Positions 44,301 to 56,230 of a stretch of 64,000 nt of DNA are shown here, in pieces (position 1 is the stretch's first letter; each line of letters begins with the position of its first letter). The position numbers and the translations under genes were made by a program. Source of the DNA: Trebouxia sp. TZW2008 (taxonomy: Eukaryota > Chlorophyta > Trebouxiophyceae > Trebouxiales > Trebouxiaceae); the NCBI GenBank assembly GCA_002118135.1, contig BDIU01000068.1, forward strand, positions 1 through 64,000, in the 5' to 3' direction. The notes beneath the pieces were generated by a model, which had not been told where the DNA came from, ran no database searches, and saw only the letters and a list, made by a program, of their open reading frames with translations.

Positions 44301-47300
44301 TGCAAACGGCTGGAATCACCAGAACTGCTAGCTATGTCTGTGCGTGTGTGCAGGCTCAGAAAACAGCATAGCTTTGGTTTGGCACAGCACCACACATTGC
44401 CTGGAGGACAACCTTGACTGCAGACCTTTTGAGCCAGCTTCTGCAACAAACTGTACAAGACAAATCTTCTCAATCTGTCTGTGCGTCTGTGCAGGGTCAG
44501 AAGATGGCACAGTCAGGGTCTGGCACAGCACCACATACCGCCTAGAGAACAACCTCAACTATGGGCTTGAGCGTGTGTGGGCCTTGGCGTACCTCAAAGG
44601 GTCCAACAAGTAAGCCCAGAATGCTCAACATGCTTGCACTATGGGCTAATCACAGAAGGGCAAAATACTCGTACCACATGTTTTGACAGCAAATAGGCAT
44701 GCAGCTGACATGCATCACTGCGTTCAACATAAGTCAGCTTCAAGCGTGCTGTTCTGCTTGGCTGGCTTTGTGCTGGACAATTTGCAGACATAAGCTTCCC
44801 GATTTGTGATATGCAGTCTTGCTCTGATTATGACGAGGGGATCAAGACACTGCAACTGCATGTACTGACAAAGCCTGCAATTCTGCTTGGCTGGCTTTCC
44901 ACTTGACAGCAGCCCGCTTTTAGCTCACAAGCATGTCATGTGCAGTGTGGCCTTGAGCTTTGATGAGGGTACAGCCTCGATCAATAACTTTGAAGCCCAT
45001 GCTCTTGCATGATACAGGCTTGAAAGTGAGCAGGACCACAGCATATCAGCTGAAGACATGCTGTTCTTCTGCATGTCATACTGACGTTCTACTTGACAGC
45101 TTCTAGCAGTCAGCTTGCATCTGTGATTTTGTGATGTGCAGTGTTGCTCTGGGTTATGATGAGGGTACGGCCTTGATCAAGATTGGGCGGGAAGAGCCAG
45201 TTGCCTCCATGGACAGCAGCGGGAAAATCATCTGGGCCCGCCACAACGAGATCCAAACTGTTAATGTCAAATCCTTGGGTGCTGACACTGAGGACGTGAG
45301 TGCTGTCGCAATGTCTTGCAACATTTGTCTTTGGACCATCAAAGTAGAACTCATTCTTTCAAGTGGCATAGCTGCTGGCTACATGTGGCCTAAGTCCTGG
45401 CCGGCCTCTCTTTGCTTTGCAGCAATGGTCAACATGCCTTGTGCTGCTGAGAGACTGGTCGATACATGAACTTGGCTACTGCTGAAAATGTCAGGGCCCC
45501 TTCACAGGGTCCATCATTTTGGGAGCCTTCTTCTCCATTTGAGAGCAAACCAAAGCAAGATTTGCCTGACCAGTCATCTATGCCTCGTGCCGGGGAGCAT
45601 CTGCGTAGATGTTCTTGACTGGTCAGCATGTCTTTGCCACTTGCTGTGTCAGCTTCAGAAGCTGGGAATCAGCCTGTCCTTCCAATTCGTAGTCTTCTTG
45701 TGGGTCTGCGTACCAACAACAGGGCTATAGTCTGGAAGGACAAGCTGCCAACAGGCTTTTGCAGCTCTTATAAGTGGCCTGCGCTGATGCTGGCACTACT
45801 GCCGGCAGTGCACTGCATTGCACTGCACTGTGTACTGCTCAGCACTACTGCACTGCACCAGCACTGCACCAGTGCACTGCAGCAGTAGAATGTATCAAAA
45901 GCTGTCAAGGGCTCTTGCAGCTCTCATGCATGGCCTGCACTGAGCATTGGTGATTGCCATGACCCTCGCGACACACGTTTCTTTTGCATCATTGCTCCGT
46001 TTCTTCCTGCCAACAAACTTGGCTCTCAGGCTTCTGCCTGTAAATCAACCACACAGGTCATGTTCAGTCAATAAAGCCAATGCCTATTGGTGTGCAGTCT
46101 GATGGGGAAAGGTTGCCTTTGGCAGTCAAGGACCTAGGCAGCTGTGACCTGTACCCCCAGTCCCTTCAACACAACCCCAATGGGCGCTTTGTCACTGTGT
46201 GTGGTGACGGCGAGTACATCATCTACACAGCTCTAGCGTGGCGTAACAAGAGTTTTGGAAGCGCTCTTGAGTTTGTATGGGGTAATGAGTCCAATGACTT
46301 TGCCATCAGGTGAGCCAACCGACTTGACAGGCAGGGTTTCATGTTGTTTGCCCATGCTGTACCTTGTTTTGCAGGAATGCAAACGGGCCTGTCAGCACTG
46401 CAATCAGCACTGTCTGTATCTTCTCTTATGTGGCCTATCACCTTTCATGTGGTGGGTGGTGCTGATGTTGCGAGTGTTTGCCCTTGATTCTGAGCAAAGA
46501 TTGACCAGTTTACACTTTGCACTATAGTTTGACAGCTACCTTCACAGCACAGGCCCGCAATGGGATGACAATCTCTTCTTGCTGCAGGCTATACTCATGG
46601 GTCGTTGCAAAACTCTTGGACTTGCTGAGTATTTCTGTGATTGATGACAGCAAGTTTGCTGAGCTCAACCTTTCTGACTTTTTGGTGCTGCGCAGGGAGA
46701 GCAGCAGCAGCGTCAAGCTGTTCAAGAACTTCAAGGAGAGCAACGCCATCAAGACCAACTTTGCAGCAGAAGCGCTGTCTGGTGGCAGCCTGCTGGGCAT
46801 CAGGGGTTCAGACTTTGTCTGCTTCTATGACTGGGCCTCGGGCAAGGTAAGCATACCCACATCACCCCTGATGCATTCCACATGCTGCAGTGCGACAACA
46901 GTGCCACTGTATTCAGTGCAATTTGTCATGTTGATCTGGCATCATCGTGAAAGCCAGTTATGCAGCTGAGGCTCTTCCCGGGGGCAGCCTGCTGGGCATC
47001 AGGGGGGTCAGGCTTTGTCTGCTTCTATTACTGGGCCTCTGGCAAGGTTAGCATGACTGTTCAAGTCCGCTTGTGCGTGGTGTTCCTCTCCCTTTCAGCA
47101 TCTGCTGTTACGCCCAAGCGCTGTCTGCCTTTATCATTGGGCCTCCGGCGAGGCAAGCATACATGTAAAAGTCAGTTCACATTTGCTGTGCTGCATGGAG
47201 GCTCAGAGTGTATCTGCCTCTGGCAACGTGTGCATACATACTCAAGCCGCAAAATCTTGTCTGCTTTTACGAGTGTGCCTCTGGCCTCACAGCCAAATGC

Positions 47301-50300
47301 CTGTTTCTTTATGCAGCTCATAAGGCGCATTGATGTGCCAGTGAGGGACATCAAGTGGAGTGACAGTGGCGAGCTGGTAGCCATCATGAGTGAGACCTCC
47401 TTCTACATCCTGAGGCTAGACAGCGAGGCAGTCAACTCTTTCCTTGCCTCAGGAGAGGAGGCTGAAGACGACGGCCTTGAAGATGCCTTCGAGCTGTTGA
47501 ATGAGGTCTCAGAGCGTGTCAGAACAGGTAGGCTGCGAATTTCACCTTTGGAGAAGACTTACTACAAGGACATGTGCACTGTGAAGTCAATGGATCTGGG
47601 TATCTTGAAAAGTATCCTGAGTGTCAACGCGCATCCAAACAAGCCAGCTGCATGTAGGTCTCTGTGAGCTTTTGAATGAGGAGTTAGAGCATGTCAAAAC
47701 AGGTAGGTCCTGCATTTGCTGCCAAACAGTTGTAGGTAGCACAAGCCATGCTAGATGACAATGACCCCTGACGCCTGACGCTCGTCCTGACGTTCAAGAA
47801 CTTCCAAGTCTGCTGCTGCAATCTACATCACAGTGTATTTTTTCTGTGACAGCTGTTTTAGTCACACAGATAAGTGTCCTTGTGTTGAGTCGTTTCTACT
47901 TAGAGGTACCACTGCAGCGCAAGCACAGTGGGCGGGTTCAAATTGCATCGTCCTCACATTGGGAATATGCTGAAACAGAAAGTCTCTATACACAGAAGTC
48001 ACTGCATAGAGGACGAACATGTTTTTGAAGCCGAAAGTCCAATACTAGGACAGATATTTGAGGTAAAGAGCCTTTGAACTGCTGAAAGAGGTCTCAGAGC
48101 GCATCAGAACAGAAAGATTGCATGTCGATGCCGTTGAGCTGCTGCATTGCGTGTAAGAGTGCATCAAGATAGGCAGGCTGCATGTATATGGCTTACAGCT
48201 ACATACTGAGGCGTCACAATTCAGCAGAACAAATAGCCTGCAGCTGCTGTCATGCAGCATGCTGAGGTATACAGGCTACAGAAGTGTGTCATGCAGCATG
48301 CTCATGTAGTTGCTGAAGAGGTGTCATAGCGTGCTAGAACAGGCAGGCTGCATGTCAGAAGTTTCAAACACTGGCTGAGGTGTCAGAATGCAGCAGCACA
48401 AATAGCCTGCAGATGCTGTCATGCAGCATGCTGAGGTACACAGGCTTCACAACTGTATTGTGCAGCATGCTCTTGTAGTCATGAATGAGGTGTCACAGCG
48501 TGTCAGAACAGGCAGGCTGCATGTTGGAAGTTTCAATTACTGGCTGAGGTGTCAGGATGCAGCAGAACAAATAGCATGCAGGTGCTGTCATGCAGCATGC
48601 TGAGGTACACAGGCTACACAAGTGTGTCTTGCAGCATGCTTGTGGAGCCTGCGCACCTCAGCATGTATGACTGCTGCAGGCATTGCTGCTGTTGTTACTG
48701 ATCCTCTTGTGGCTGCTTGCAAGCTTATGGAAACGTCAGAAAGGCAACACGCATACATACAGACATACATACATACATACATAATAACGCATTCTAGTTG
48801 GGCTCAAAGGCCTTGCTAGGTATGTATAGTCACCAAGCGACAGCAAGGCAAGACAGCAGCAGACAAAGTGTGTCATCTGCGAGACGCTCAGCACCTGCTG
48901 CATCTGCATGGTGCAGATCTTATTTGCGCTACGTGGCTGTTGATGCGCCCCACGCAGGGTTGTGGGTCGGGGGCTGCTCCATCTACCACAACAGTGCGTG
49001 CTTGCTGAAGTATTGCGTGGGCGGGCAGGTGACCACCGTGTTCCACCCAATTTGCTTGTTGCATTGTGACGACACCCGTGTTAATGCAGGGTTGTGGGTT
49101 GGGGACTGCTTCATCTACAACAACAGTGCATGGCGGCTGAACTACTTTGTAGCTGAGGCTGTGCCACCATGTTCCACTTGCAACAACCAACAAGTCAAAA
49201 ACTCATCTGTGGCAATGCAGGGTTGTGGGTCGGGGATTGCTTCATCTACAACAACAGTGCGTGGCGGCTGAACTACTGCGTTGGCGGCGAGGTGACCACC
49301 ATGTTCCACCTGGACCGGCCCATGTACCTGCTGGGCTACCTTGCCTCCCAGTCCAAGGTCTACCTCATAGACAAGGTATGCTGACAAAAACATATGCAAA
49401 TATACTCAGACTGTGAACATCACAGCAATATGCATGTATACTCAGACTGTGAACATCACATTTGGTTTGGCTTTCTTGCCTCTGGGTCTTTGGATTGTGC
49501 TGGTCAAGCTGCTCTATGTCTTTCAATGCTGCATGGTTTACAGCAAAACATAATTGCTGCAAACACAGAGCACTTTCTCAAGCATGTGTCAGACTTCTGT
49601 TCAGCTCATGTCTTAACAGCAGTAGTTTGGCATTGTCAACTAGATACTGCTGTTGTCCGGGCTTGGGCACTGGACGCAACGCTGCATGCTTCGTAGAAAA
49701 TTTGTGACTGACAGCACAATGACAAAACTGCAGCAGGCTTCCAACCAACCAGGTCTTGTGTTCAGGAGTTTGGCGTTGTGAGCTATACCCTGCTGCTGTC
49801 GCTGATAGAGTACAAGACCCTAGTGCTGCGTGAGGACATGGAAGCTGCCCAGCAGCTGCTGCCCTCCATTCCCAAGGACCAGATGAACAGCGTGGCCCGC
49901 TTCCTAGATGCTCGCGGCAGAACTGCAGGTTTGACACCTTCTCAGCAAGATCATGCATCTTTGCAGTTAGTTACGGTTGGTTGCGTGATGAGTCAACAAC
50001 TGCAATTTTTGCTCAAAATCGCATGCAACATGTTTGACTGCCAGCTTGACCTGACAATTTTGCACAAACAATGAGAGAGTGAGCGAGCGCGCGAGCAAGC
50101 GAGCAAGCCAGCGAACAAATTACTGATTGATTGGCTGAATTAGCGAGCATGCAGCTGGATGGTGAATGAATGCAGATGCCCTGGAGGTGGCCACTGATCC
50201 TGACTACAGATTTGAGCTGGCAGTGCAGCTGGGCAAGCTGGAAACTGCCCTTCAAATTGCTGAAACTGCTGACTCAGAGGGCAAATGGCGTCAGCTCAGC

Positions 50301-53300
50301 GAACTGGCCATGTCTTCAGGCAAATTGCAGGTGAGTCGTGGCCAGCATGCAGCTCCAGCACAGCCTTCTGCCTTGTTGCAAGTGCAACATAGCATGTTAG
50401 CAACATAGTTGTACCCCTGCTCTAGGCCTGAGGCTGCTGAGTCAGATGGCAAATTGCGCCAGCTCAGTGAACTGGCCATGTCTTCAGGCAAATTGCAGGT
50501 GAAATGTGGCCAAACTGCGGCTCCAGCACAGTCTCTTGCCTTGCTGCAAGAATGCAACATAGCTTGTTAGCAAAATAGTTATACCCCTGTCCTAGGCCTG
50601 AGACTGCTGAGTCAGAAGGCAAACTGCGCCAGCTCGATGAACTGGCTATGTCATCAGGCAGATTGCATGTAAGTGCTGGCCAACATGCAGAAACGCATGC
50701 ACAAGGCTGGTGAAGCCTTTCCTTCAGCACATTGCGTGCAACAGAGCCACCGATGTGAACAGCAAAACAGTAGTCTGCTTCTGACCATATCAAAGTAAGG
50801 TTGTTGATAGCAGGCTGCATTCAAATCCAACAGCAACCGCCGCTGCTGCTGCTGCTGCTGTATCAGTCAGGGGCAGTGCCCACAGCACGATGCTGATGCA
50901 ACTCCCTGCGCATGGCATGCAAGTGGAATGGCAATATGACAGCGCATCTGTGGCACTGTCAGACACAGTAAAACTTCTGCCACAGGTTGCAGAGCGGTGT
51001 ATCAGCAGGGCTGATGGCTGAAAACTGGCTACTGCCACTGTACTCACCCAAGGGCTGTGCATTGCAATTGAGCATCAATGGCACTGTCGCTGTATTGCTG
51101 TGCATTGCAACTGAGCAACAATGGCACTGTCGCTGTATTGCTGTGCATTGCAACTGAGCAACAATGGCACTGTCGCTGTATTGCTGCGCATTTGCATGAT
51201 GCATTGACCCATGTTACCTTTTGCCACAGAGTAAGGTGGCAACTAAACACAGAGTTGCCACAGTGTTGCAGAGCAGCATGTGTGGAAAGCAAAGCATCTA
51301 TCTGGGTTGCTGTTGCTATACTCAGCCAAGGGCAGTGCATTGCGACTGAGCGTCAATAGCGTATTTGCTGTGTTGCTGTGCATATGTATCATTGACCCAT
51401 GTCACCTCTTGCCACAAGTTGCAGAGCGGCGTGTGTGGAAAGCAAAGGACCTATCTGGGTTGCTGTTGCTATACTCAGCCAAGGGCAGTGCATTGCAACT
51501 GAGCGTCAATAGCGTATTTGCTGTGTTGCTGTGCATATGTATCATTGACCCATCTGAGTCTATCACAGGTTGCAGAGCGGTGTATGTGGAGAGCTAAGGA
51601 CCTATCTGGGTTGCTGCTGCTATACTCAGCCAAGGGCAGCGCAGACGGCATGAAGAAGCTGGTAGACCTCAGTAAGGAGCAGGGCAAGCAGAACGTGGCC
51701 TTCCTGGGGCTGTTCCTGCTAGGGCAGTTGGATGAGTGTGTGGATCTGCTGGTGTCTTCTGGCCGCACGTCTGAAGCTGCATTCTTTGCTCGCACCTATG
51801 TGCCTAGCAGAGTCAGTGAGGTGAGCAACTTGCCCCTGCTGTGCGTCGCACAGTTGGTGAAGTAAGCCACTTTGCTTTGCTTCCTTCTAAAGTTGGACAA
51901 GTGTATGGACGGCCTGGTGTCTTCTGCCCTTTTCCCTTGAAGCTGCATTTTCTGCCTACAATTACACGCCTAGCAGAGTCTGTGAGGCAAGCAACCTGGC
52001 CCTGCTGCCTTCTCTACAGCAACCTTTCCTCACTGCAAGTGGTGTAGTTGCAAGTGGTGTAGTTGCTCAACAACAAAGTCTCTGACATCAAATTCACGCC
52101 CTGCAATGAAACCAGCTCTTCAAGCCATTGAAGGACTCGATGTCGATGTCTGACACTGTGTTGTGCAGCAACCACAACACTCAGCATCCTGGTCACAGCT
52201 GGTGCAGTTGTGGCAAATGGAGCTTTCAAAAGTTGGTACCAACCTTTGGTTGATAGTGCACGTCAGGCTTTGACTTGATCTTTGCAGGCCTTAACTTGCC
52301 TTTCAGGGCAGTGGGGTTCTGCAAAGTCCTGTCCAGTCAGGTGGTGCAGCTATGACATGAGGAGTTGTCCAAGTTCAATGCTGAGGCTGCTGAGTTCCTG
52401 CAGAGTCCTTACACCTTGTCACAGGACATGAGCAAAACGCAAAGTTTGACTGGCAAGGCGTTTCTTCATTGCAGGAGGTGCAGCTGTGGCGTAAGGAGGT
52501 GTTCAAGATCAACGCCAAGGCTGCTGAGTCTCTGACCAACCCTGCACAATATGTCAATCTATCTCCAGATCTAGATCTGTTTTCATTGCAGATATTGACC
52601 CCACTCACTGTATACCTGACTGACTGACTGACTGGTTGACTGACTACCTGACTCTGCTCACCTCAGGTAGTGCAGCTGTGGCAGAAGGAGCTGTCCAAGA
52701 TCAAGACCAAGGCTGCTGAGTCTCTGGCCGATTCCACACAGTACACGAACTAGTTCCTACACTTACTATGTATTTGTCATGCATTTCAGCCATTGACTGA
52801 CCAAAGGACCTTGTGCTCATTTCAGGTAGTGCAGCTGTGGCATATGGAGCTGTCAAAGATCAATGCCAAGGCGACTGAGGCCCTAGCTGACCCCGCACAG
52901 TATGCCAACCTGTTCCCTGACCTAGACCGGCTCTCACTTGCAGATTGTCACCCAACTGACTACCTGCCTAATTGACTGACTGACAGACAGACTGACTGGC
53001 CCTTTGTTCACCACGGGTGGTGCAGCTGTGGCGCTAGGAGCTGTCCAAGGTCAATGCCAAGGAAGCTGAGTCTTTGGCGATCCTGCACAGTGTGCCAACC
53101 TGTGTTGAAGAGCTGGACTTGAGCTGCTGTGTCGCCATTGACTGACTGACTGACCAACAGACTGCTGCCTGCCCACAGGTGGTCTAGCAGTGGTGCAAGA
53201 GCTTGCTGATTTTAGCCTTTGAGGTTGCGTGTGGCTACAACAGCTGTCTTTCACTGCAGGTGGTGCAGCTGTGTCGTAAGGAGCTATCAACGCTCAATGC

Positions 53301-55555
53301 CAGGGCAGCTGAGTCTCTAGCCAATCTGCACATTACCCCAGCCTGTTCCCTAAGCGTATGGTGATATTCAGTGCAGCAAGTAACAGAAACGTGTCCTGTT
53401 ACAGGTGGTGCAGCTGTGGCGCAAGGAGCTATCCAAGATCAATGCCAAGGCGGCTGAGTCCCTAGCGGACCCTGCACAGTACGCCAATTTGTTCCCTGAC
53501 CTAGACCTGGCCCTGAAGGCTGAGCAATATCAGAGACAACAGCGCAAGCACACCATCCCTGCTCGGGAGTTCTCAGACTATGAGAACAGCACCTACGCCA
53601 ACCTCATCGAGGAGATCCAAGGTAAGCACAATGAATTCAACAGAAATTGCGACAATCCAACAACTGCCTGAACGCTGCAAAGACGGCACAATGCTGTTTC
53701 TTTTTAGCAAACTGCCAATGTGTGACGCTGTTGCCAGCTACATGAAATATGTATTCTTTGTGTTTGCAGGCATGACAATGGATGCTCACAGTGGAGCTGA
53801 GCCGCTAGCCAATGGCAATGCTGAAGTGGGACCCCACAGCGCTGAGGGGCACGCACTGCCACCCACCCCCTGCCATTCTTGCTATCCCTTGTCAGCAAAG
53901 TGCTGTATTGGCATCTTGTTGCCAGCTGTGTCAAATTTGTGTCAATAGAATTTGGTGTTTGCAGGCATGACAATGGATGAAAGCAATGGAGCTGGGCAGC
54001 CAGATGCCAATGGCAATGCAGAGTCGGGACCCCACAGCACAGAAGGGGACTCCCCTGACACCCATCTGCATGCCCAAGCCCCCCAAGAGACCCCAAATCT
54101 GCTGGACCAACCCAGGTAAGTGCTGCATCACTGTGTGTTTCTATGTACTGGCTTTCCTTACTGAACACCATCGTCACCTTTGCATGCAAGCCATCTGGTT
54201 TGCAGGACAGGATAGGTCGAAACGCTGTCATGTGCATCAAGGCCCATCTCAGCTGCATGATAACAAGCCCTTTCGCGATGGCTTGTGCCAATCCATAGCA
54301 AAAGGCCTTGGTATCATGCAGGCCGAGATTTGGCACTTCAGCCACAAAACAGGTGAACAGCATCAATTCTCATTGCTGGAGTCATATTCTGTCGCTTAGG
54401 CCCGAAATTAATTTTTACGCCTCACCCCAAACTTTGCGTTGCAGGCAAGCTGACATAGGGCAGTTGACTCTGCCCTCTGGCGCCATGAGCCCTCAGCAGC
54501 GTACCGAGCCCTATAACAAGGGCTATGCTCTGTTGCCGCAGCTACCCTGCCCCAATTGACATTTGTTGCCTCACGCCGTACTTTGCACTGCAGACAAGCT
54601 GACATCGGGCAGTTGAATCTGCCCTCTGGCGGCAATGGCCCTCAGCAGCATAATCAGCCCTATGGCCTGGGGCTAGGCTCTGCTGACGCTATCTCTTCAG
54701 CAGCTGGGCAGTCTCCAGCTGAGCCTGCAGAGTTGTTTCCTGAAGCCCAGCCACAATCTGATGAAGCTGAAGAGTTGTTTGGTAAGTCGTGCAACATGGG
54801 AGAAAACCTGACAAAAGTGAACGCCGTCAGGCGCCATGAGAGGTGCCGCTGTGAGTGGAAGCACTCTGGGGTCCATATACCTGCTTGTTGTCTTCATTCA
54901 TGTGCCCATTTCTGTGTTTGACACTGCTCAGCTTGAGCCTGCAGAGCTAGTTACTTCAGCCCACAATTTGATAGTTATTTGGGACACCGTGCACAAGGCT
55001 GCATGAAATCTCATCATGCGCCCTCAGACAGGAAAGATCTGAAATGTCTATGCGATTATGCCACAATGGAGCCTCCGTGAGCAGCAACAGCTGTCTGTCT
55101 TTCTTGCTGCTGTGGCTGTGCTGGCAGATGCCGGCTTGTATCCTTGTGGCAAAGCACATCTGACACATGCCTGAGATCTACAGTGCTCCAGCGCAGATTG
55201 ATGGCAAGTCGCTGTCATGTTGTAGCGTTGATCTTGTTGGTTGCCATGCAAAACTGCCATCAAAGCAGGGGTTGAAATGACGAGCCACCCAGAGGGCGTC
55301 CAACAGGACTTAAAAGCTGCTGCATCATGCGCCTGCATGCTTGAGCAATTATAGCTTCAATTGATGGTATGTACCTAGCTGGACCTGCCGAGCCTGTGTA
55401 GCATGACTGGTGCATGAGTGAGTGAATCAACGAATGAATAGCTTCAATTGAATTGGCTTGCAGGCGATGAAGACCTAGGAGAGGGCGAAGGAGCTGAGGT
55501 TGATGATGCTGACCTTGAAGATGACTGGGGTTTAGACAACGAGGACATGGCTTGA
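41344..55555 (+). CDS. COPB2: Coatomer subunit beta' (beta-COP', COPB2)
   Basis: Core subunit of the COPI coat, which drives Golgi-to-ER retrograde vesicles; its N-terminal WD40 propeller binds dilysine cargo signals. All 21 exons join in phase into 984 residues: 41344..41346, 41425..41445, 41577..41638, 41710..41801, 41939..42150, 42455..42568, 42948..43032, 43345..43494, 44495..44609, 45142..45295, 46098..46309, 46696..46846, 47317..47527, 49221..49375, 49766..49928, 50176..50330, 51569..51820, 53405..53621, 53965..54115, 54594..54781, 55464..55555. Exon 1 is only the ATG. Two WD40 propellers fill about residues 1-600 ([49 protein letters not shown]). A helical solenoid follows ([52 protein letters not shown]). 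The tail is acidic ([17 protein letters not shown]). It is a little longer than usual (about 910) because of the C-terminal linker. Nearly every intron carries relics of neighbouring exon edges. Confidence 0.97.
43592..43891 (+). repeat. Three relics of coatomer exon 8 end
   Basis: Copies of the [20 protein letters not shown] segment plus donor at about 43592..43648 ([19 protein letters not shown]), 43713..43777 ([20 protein letters not shown]) and 43834..43891 (decayed). Each ends cacag/gta or gtg. Period 120-160 bases. The real one ends at 43494. Confidence 0.9.
44354..44430 (+). repeat. Relic of coatomer exon 9 start
   Basis: After a gtgtgtgcag acceptor it reads [20 protein letters not shown] against the real [20 protein letters not shown] at 44495. 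An in-frame stop is present (tag at about 44370). Confidence 0.85.
44755..45141 (+). repeat. Relics of coatomer exon 10 start
   Basis: Two decayed copies (exon-like starts at about 44817 and 44946) precede the real exon at 45142. Each repeats the intron's 3' part (cttggctggcttt..., gatatgcag or gtcatgtgcag) and the first 40-60 exon bases ([13 protein letters not shown] against [12 protein letters not shown]). Confidence 0.8.
45800..45890. repeat. cactg-rich low-complexity stretch
   Basis: gcactgcattgcactgcact and on: a degenerate five-base repeat with internal palindromes (tgcagtgca) inside a coatomer intron. No coding value. Confidence 0.8.
46955..47165 (+). repeat. Relics of coatomer exon 12 end
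   Basis: First copy (about 46960..47047) reads [15 protein letters not shown], then shifts frame by one inserted base, and ends ggcaaggttagc like the real ggcaaggtaagc. A second, more decayed copy (ttatcattgggcctccggcg) is near 47130..47160. Confidence 0.85.
47655..48640 (+). repeat. Five or more relics of coatomer exon 13 end
   Basis: The segment encoding [13 protein letters not shown] plus its acag/gtagg donor recurs in decayed form near 47665, 48075, 48135, 48310 and 48485. Units also share tgcagcatgctgaggtacac and similar intron blocks. All lie after the real exon end at 47527. Confidence 0.8.
48740..48830 (-). mobile_element. Short LINE-like 3' tail with (catg/cata)n run
   Basis: On minus it reads tatacatacctagcaaggcc and then ends in a (gtat)n run (48755..48785 on plus reads catacata). 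It resembles the tacctagct...gagcc 3' ends of the LINE family at 21340, 39400 and 55375, but only about 45 bases are shared. Confidence 0.4.
48958..49220 (+). repeat. Two relics of coatomer exon 14 start, 131-132 bp period
   Basis: gcag acceptors at 48957, 49089 and 49220 are each followed by ggttgtgggt. Relic 1 reads [20 protein letters not shown] and relic 2 [20 protein letters not shown]. The real exon at 49221 reads [20 protein letters not shown]. Relics keep frame for 30 codons or more. Confidence 0.92.
50425..50668 (+). repeat. Two relics of coatomer exon 16 end
   Basis: Real end: [19 protein letters not shown] at 50330. Copies at 50425..50498 ([19 protein letters not shown], followed by gtgaaatg) and 50595..50668 ([19 protein letters not shown], followed by gtaagt). 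Period about 170 bases. The second keeps a strong donor. Confidence 0.92.
50986..51568 (+). repeat. Three relics of coatomer exon 17 start
   Basis: Copies begin at about 50986, 51264 and 51419; the real exon begins at 51569. The third reads [20 protein letters not shown] against [20 protein letters not shown]. Units include the following gtgcattg..gagcgtcaa block, so exon pieces and intron pieces alternate. Confidence 0.9.
51059..51190 (+). repeat. 43-bp unit, three copies
   Basis: gcattgcaactgagcaacaa (first copy gcattgcaattgagcatcaa) with cactgtcgctgtattgctgt recurs at 51059, 51102 and 51145 with an exact 43-base step. It is a secondary tandem expansion nested within the exon 17 relic array. 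Confidence 0.9.
51888..51989 (+). repeat. Relic of coatomer exon 17 end
   Basis: ttggacaagtgtatggacgg and on mirrors the exon part encoding [20 protein letters not shown], with small deletions that break the frame; gtgaggcaag stands where the real gtgaggtgag is. Confidence 0.8.
52196..53404 (+). repeat. Array of about eight relics of coatomer exon 18 start
   Basis: The real exon starts at 53405 with caggtggtgcagctgtggcg. Recognisable copies start near 52200, 52341, 52475, 52667, 52826, 53016, 53179 and 53260, each with (usually) a cag acceptor and up to 110 bases of exon encoding versions of [20 protein letters not shown] and [13 protein letters not shown]. Spacings run from about 80 to 190 bases. 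Several have in-frame stops, one lost its acceptor (cacgg at 53015) and the copy at 52826 is intact for 36 codons. (gact)n simple repeats lie between units. Confidence 0.95.
53770..53880 (+). repeat. Relic of coatomer exon 19 start
   Basis: [20 protein letters not shown] against the real [20 protein letters not shown] at 53965, with the same gtgtttgcag acceptor, period about 195 bases. No donor follows at the matching place. Confidence 0.88.
54445..54555 (+). repeat. Relic of coatomer exon 20 start
   Basis: gcagGCAAGCTGACATAGGG and on mirrors the real gcagACAAGCTGACATCGGG at 54594, then shares ctctgccctctggcg and ccctcagcagc. An in-frame TAG marks decay. Confidence 0.88.
55360..55440 (+). 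mobile_element. LINE 3' tail in the last coatomer intron
   Basis: ggtatgtacctagctggacc, a short spacer, then a gagtgagtgaatcaacgaatg tail. Same 3' end type as at 21340 and 39400 (minus). A very short 5'-truncated copy. Confidence 0.5.
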
Positions 55556-56230
55556 AATCACCTTTTACCAGTTACCTGTGGTTTTGTTACAGCCTGTGTG
55601 CAAAGAAATTTGCACGCAATAGCAGGTGTCAGAGTTTTGGGTTTTGTAAACCAGCACACATCTCGATTATTGCAGTCATGCCTGCATGCTGCATCATCAA
55701 TGCAAAAGTGTATGCACAAAGCTGGCAATGCGATGCCAAAGAGACTTGATTCAAGCTTGAAGCAGGACTTGTGCTCAGGGTCGCATGCGGCTACACTACA
55801 GGAGTGCCACAGGATTTTAGGCACGCCAAGGCGAAAAAGCAATCGCTAAGAGCATTAATCTTCGATTACATTGAGATCTGACCCTGAAAATGGTTCCTGC
55901 CACGTCGAAGTTGCTGCATGGACTCGACAACGTTGACAATATGTCATGCAAATGCTTGGTGGTGTTTCTGTCATTCGATGATGTTGACTAGTAGTACTTC
56001 AAGACTTGATTCAATGAATGATAAATCGTCTAGGGACGGATCCAAATGCAGACAGCACTGCATACAGTCTGACTCAGTGCACTGCTTGTGTACACGCGCT
56101 CAAAATATCTAGACAGTAGGACACACATCCAGAAACACACAGGCTGCGCAGCAAATTGCAAAGGATCCAAATAACACTATGGCATTACTGAGTACAGTAC
56201 AGGCCAGTCATCAAAGATAGCACTTGCTTT
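55556..56230. other. Intergenic region between convergent genes
   Basis: 3' flank of the coatomer gene (plus) and of the membrane-protein gene (minus). No gene, repeat or clear polyadenylation signal stands out. Confidence 0.4.
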
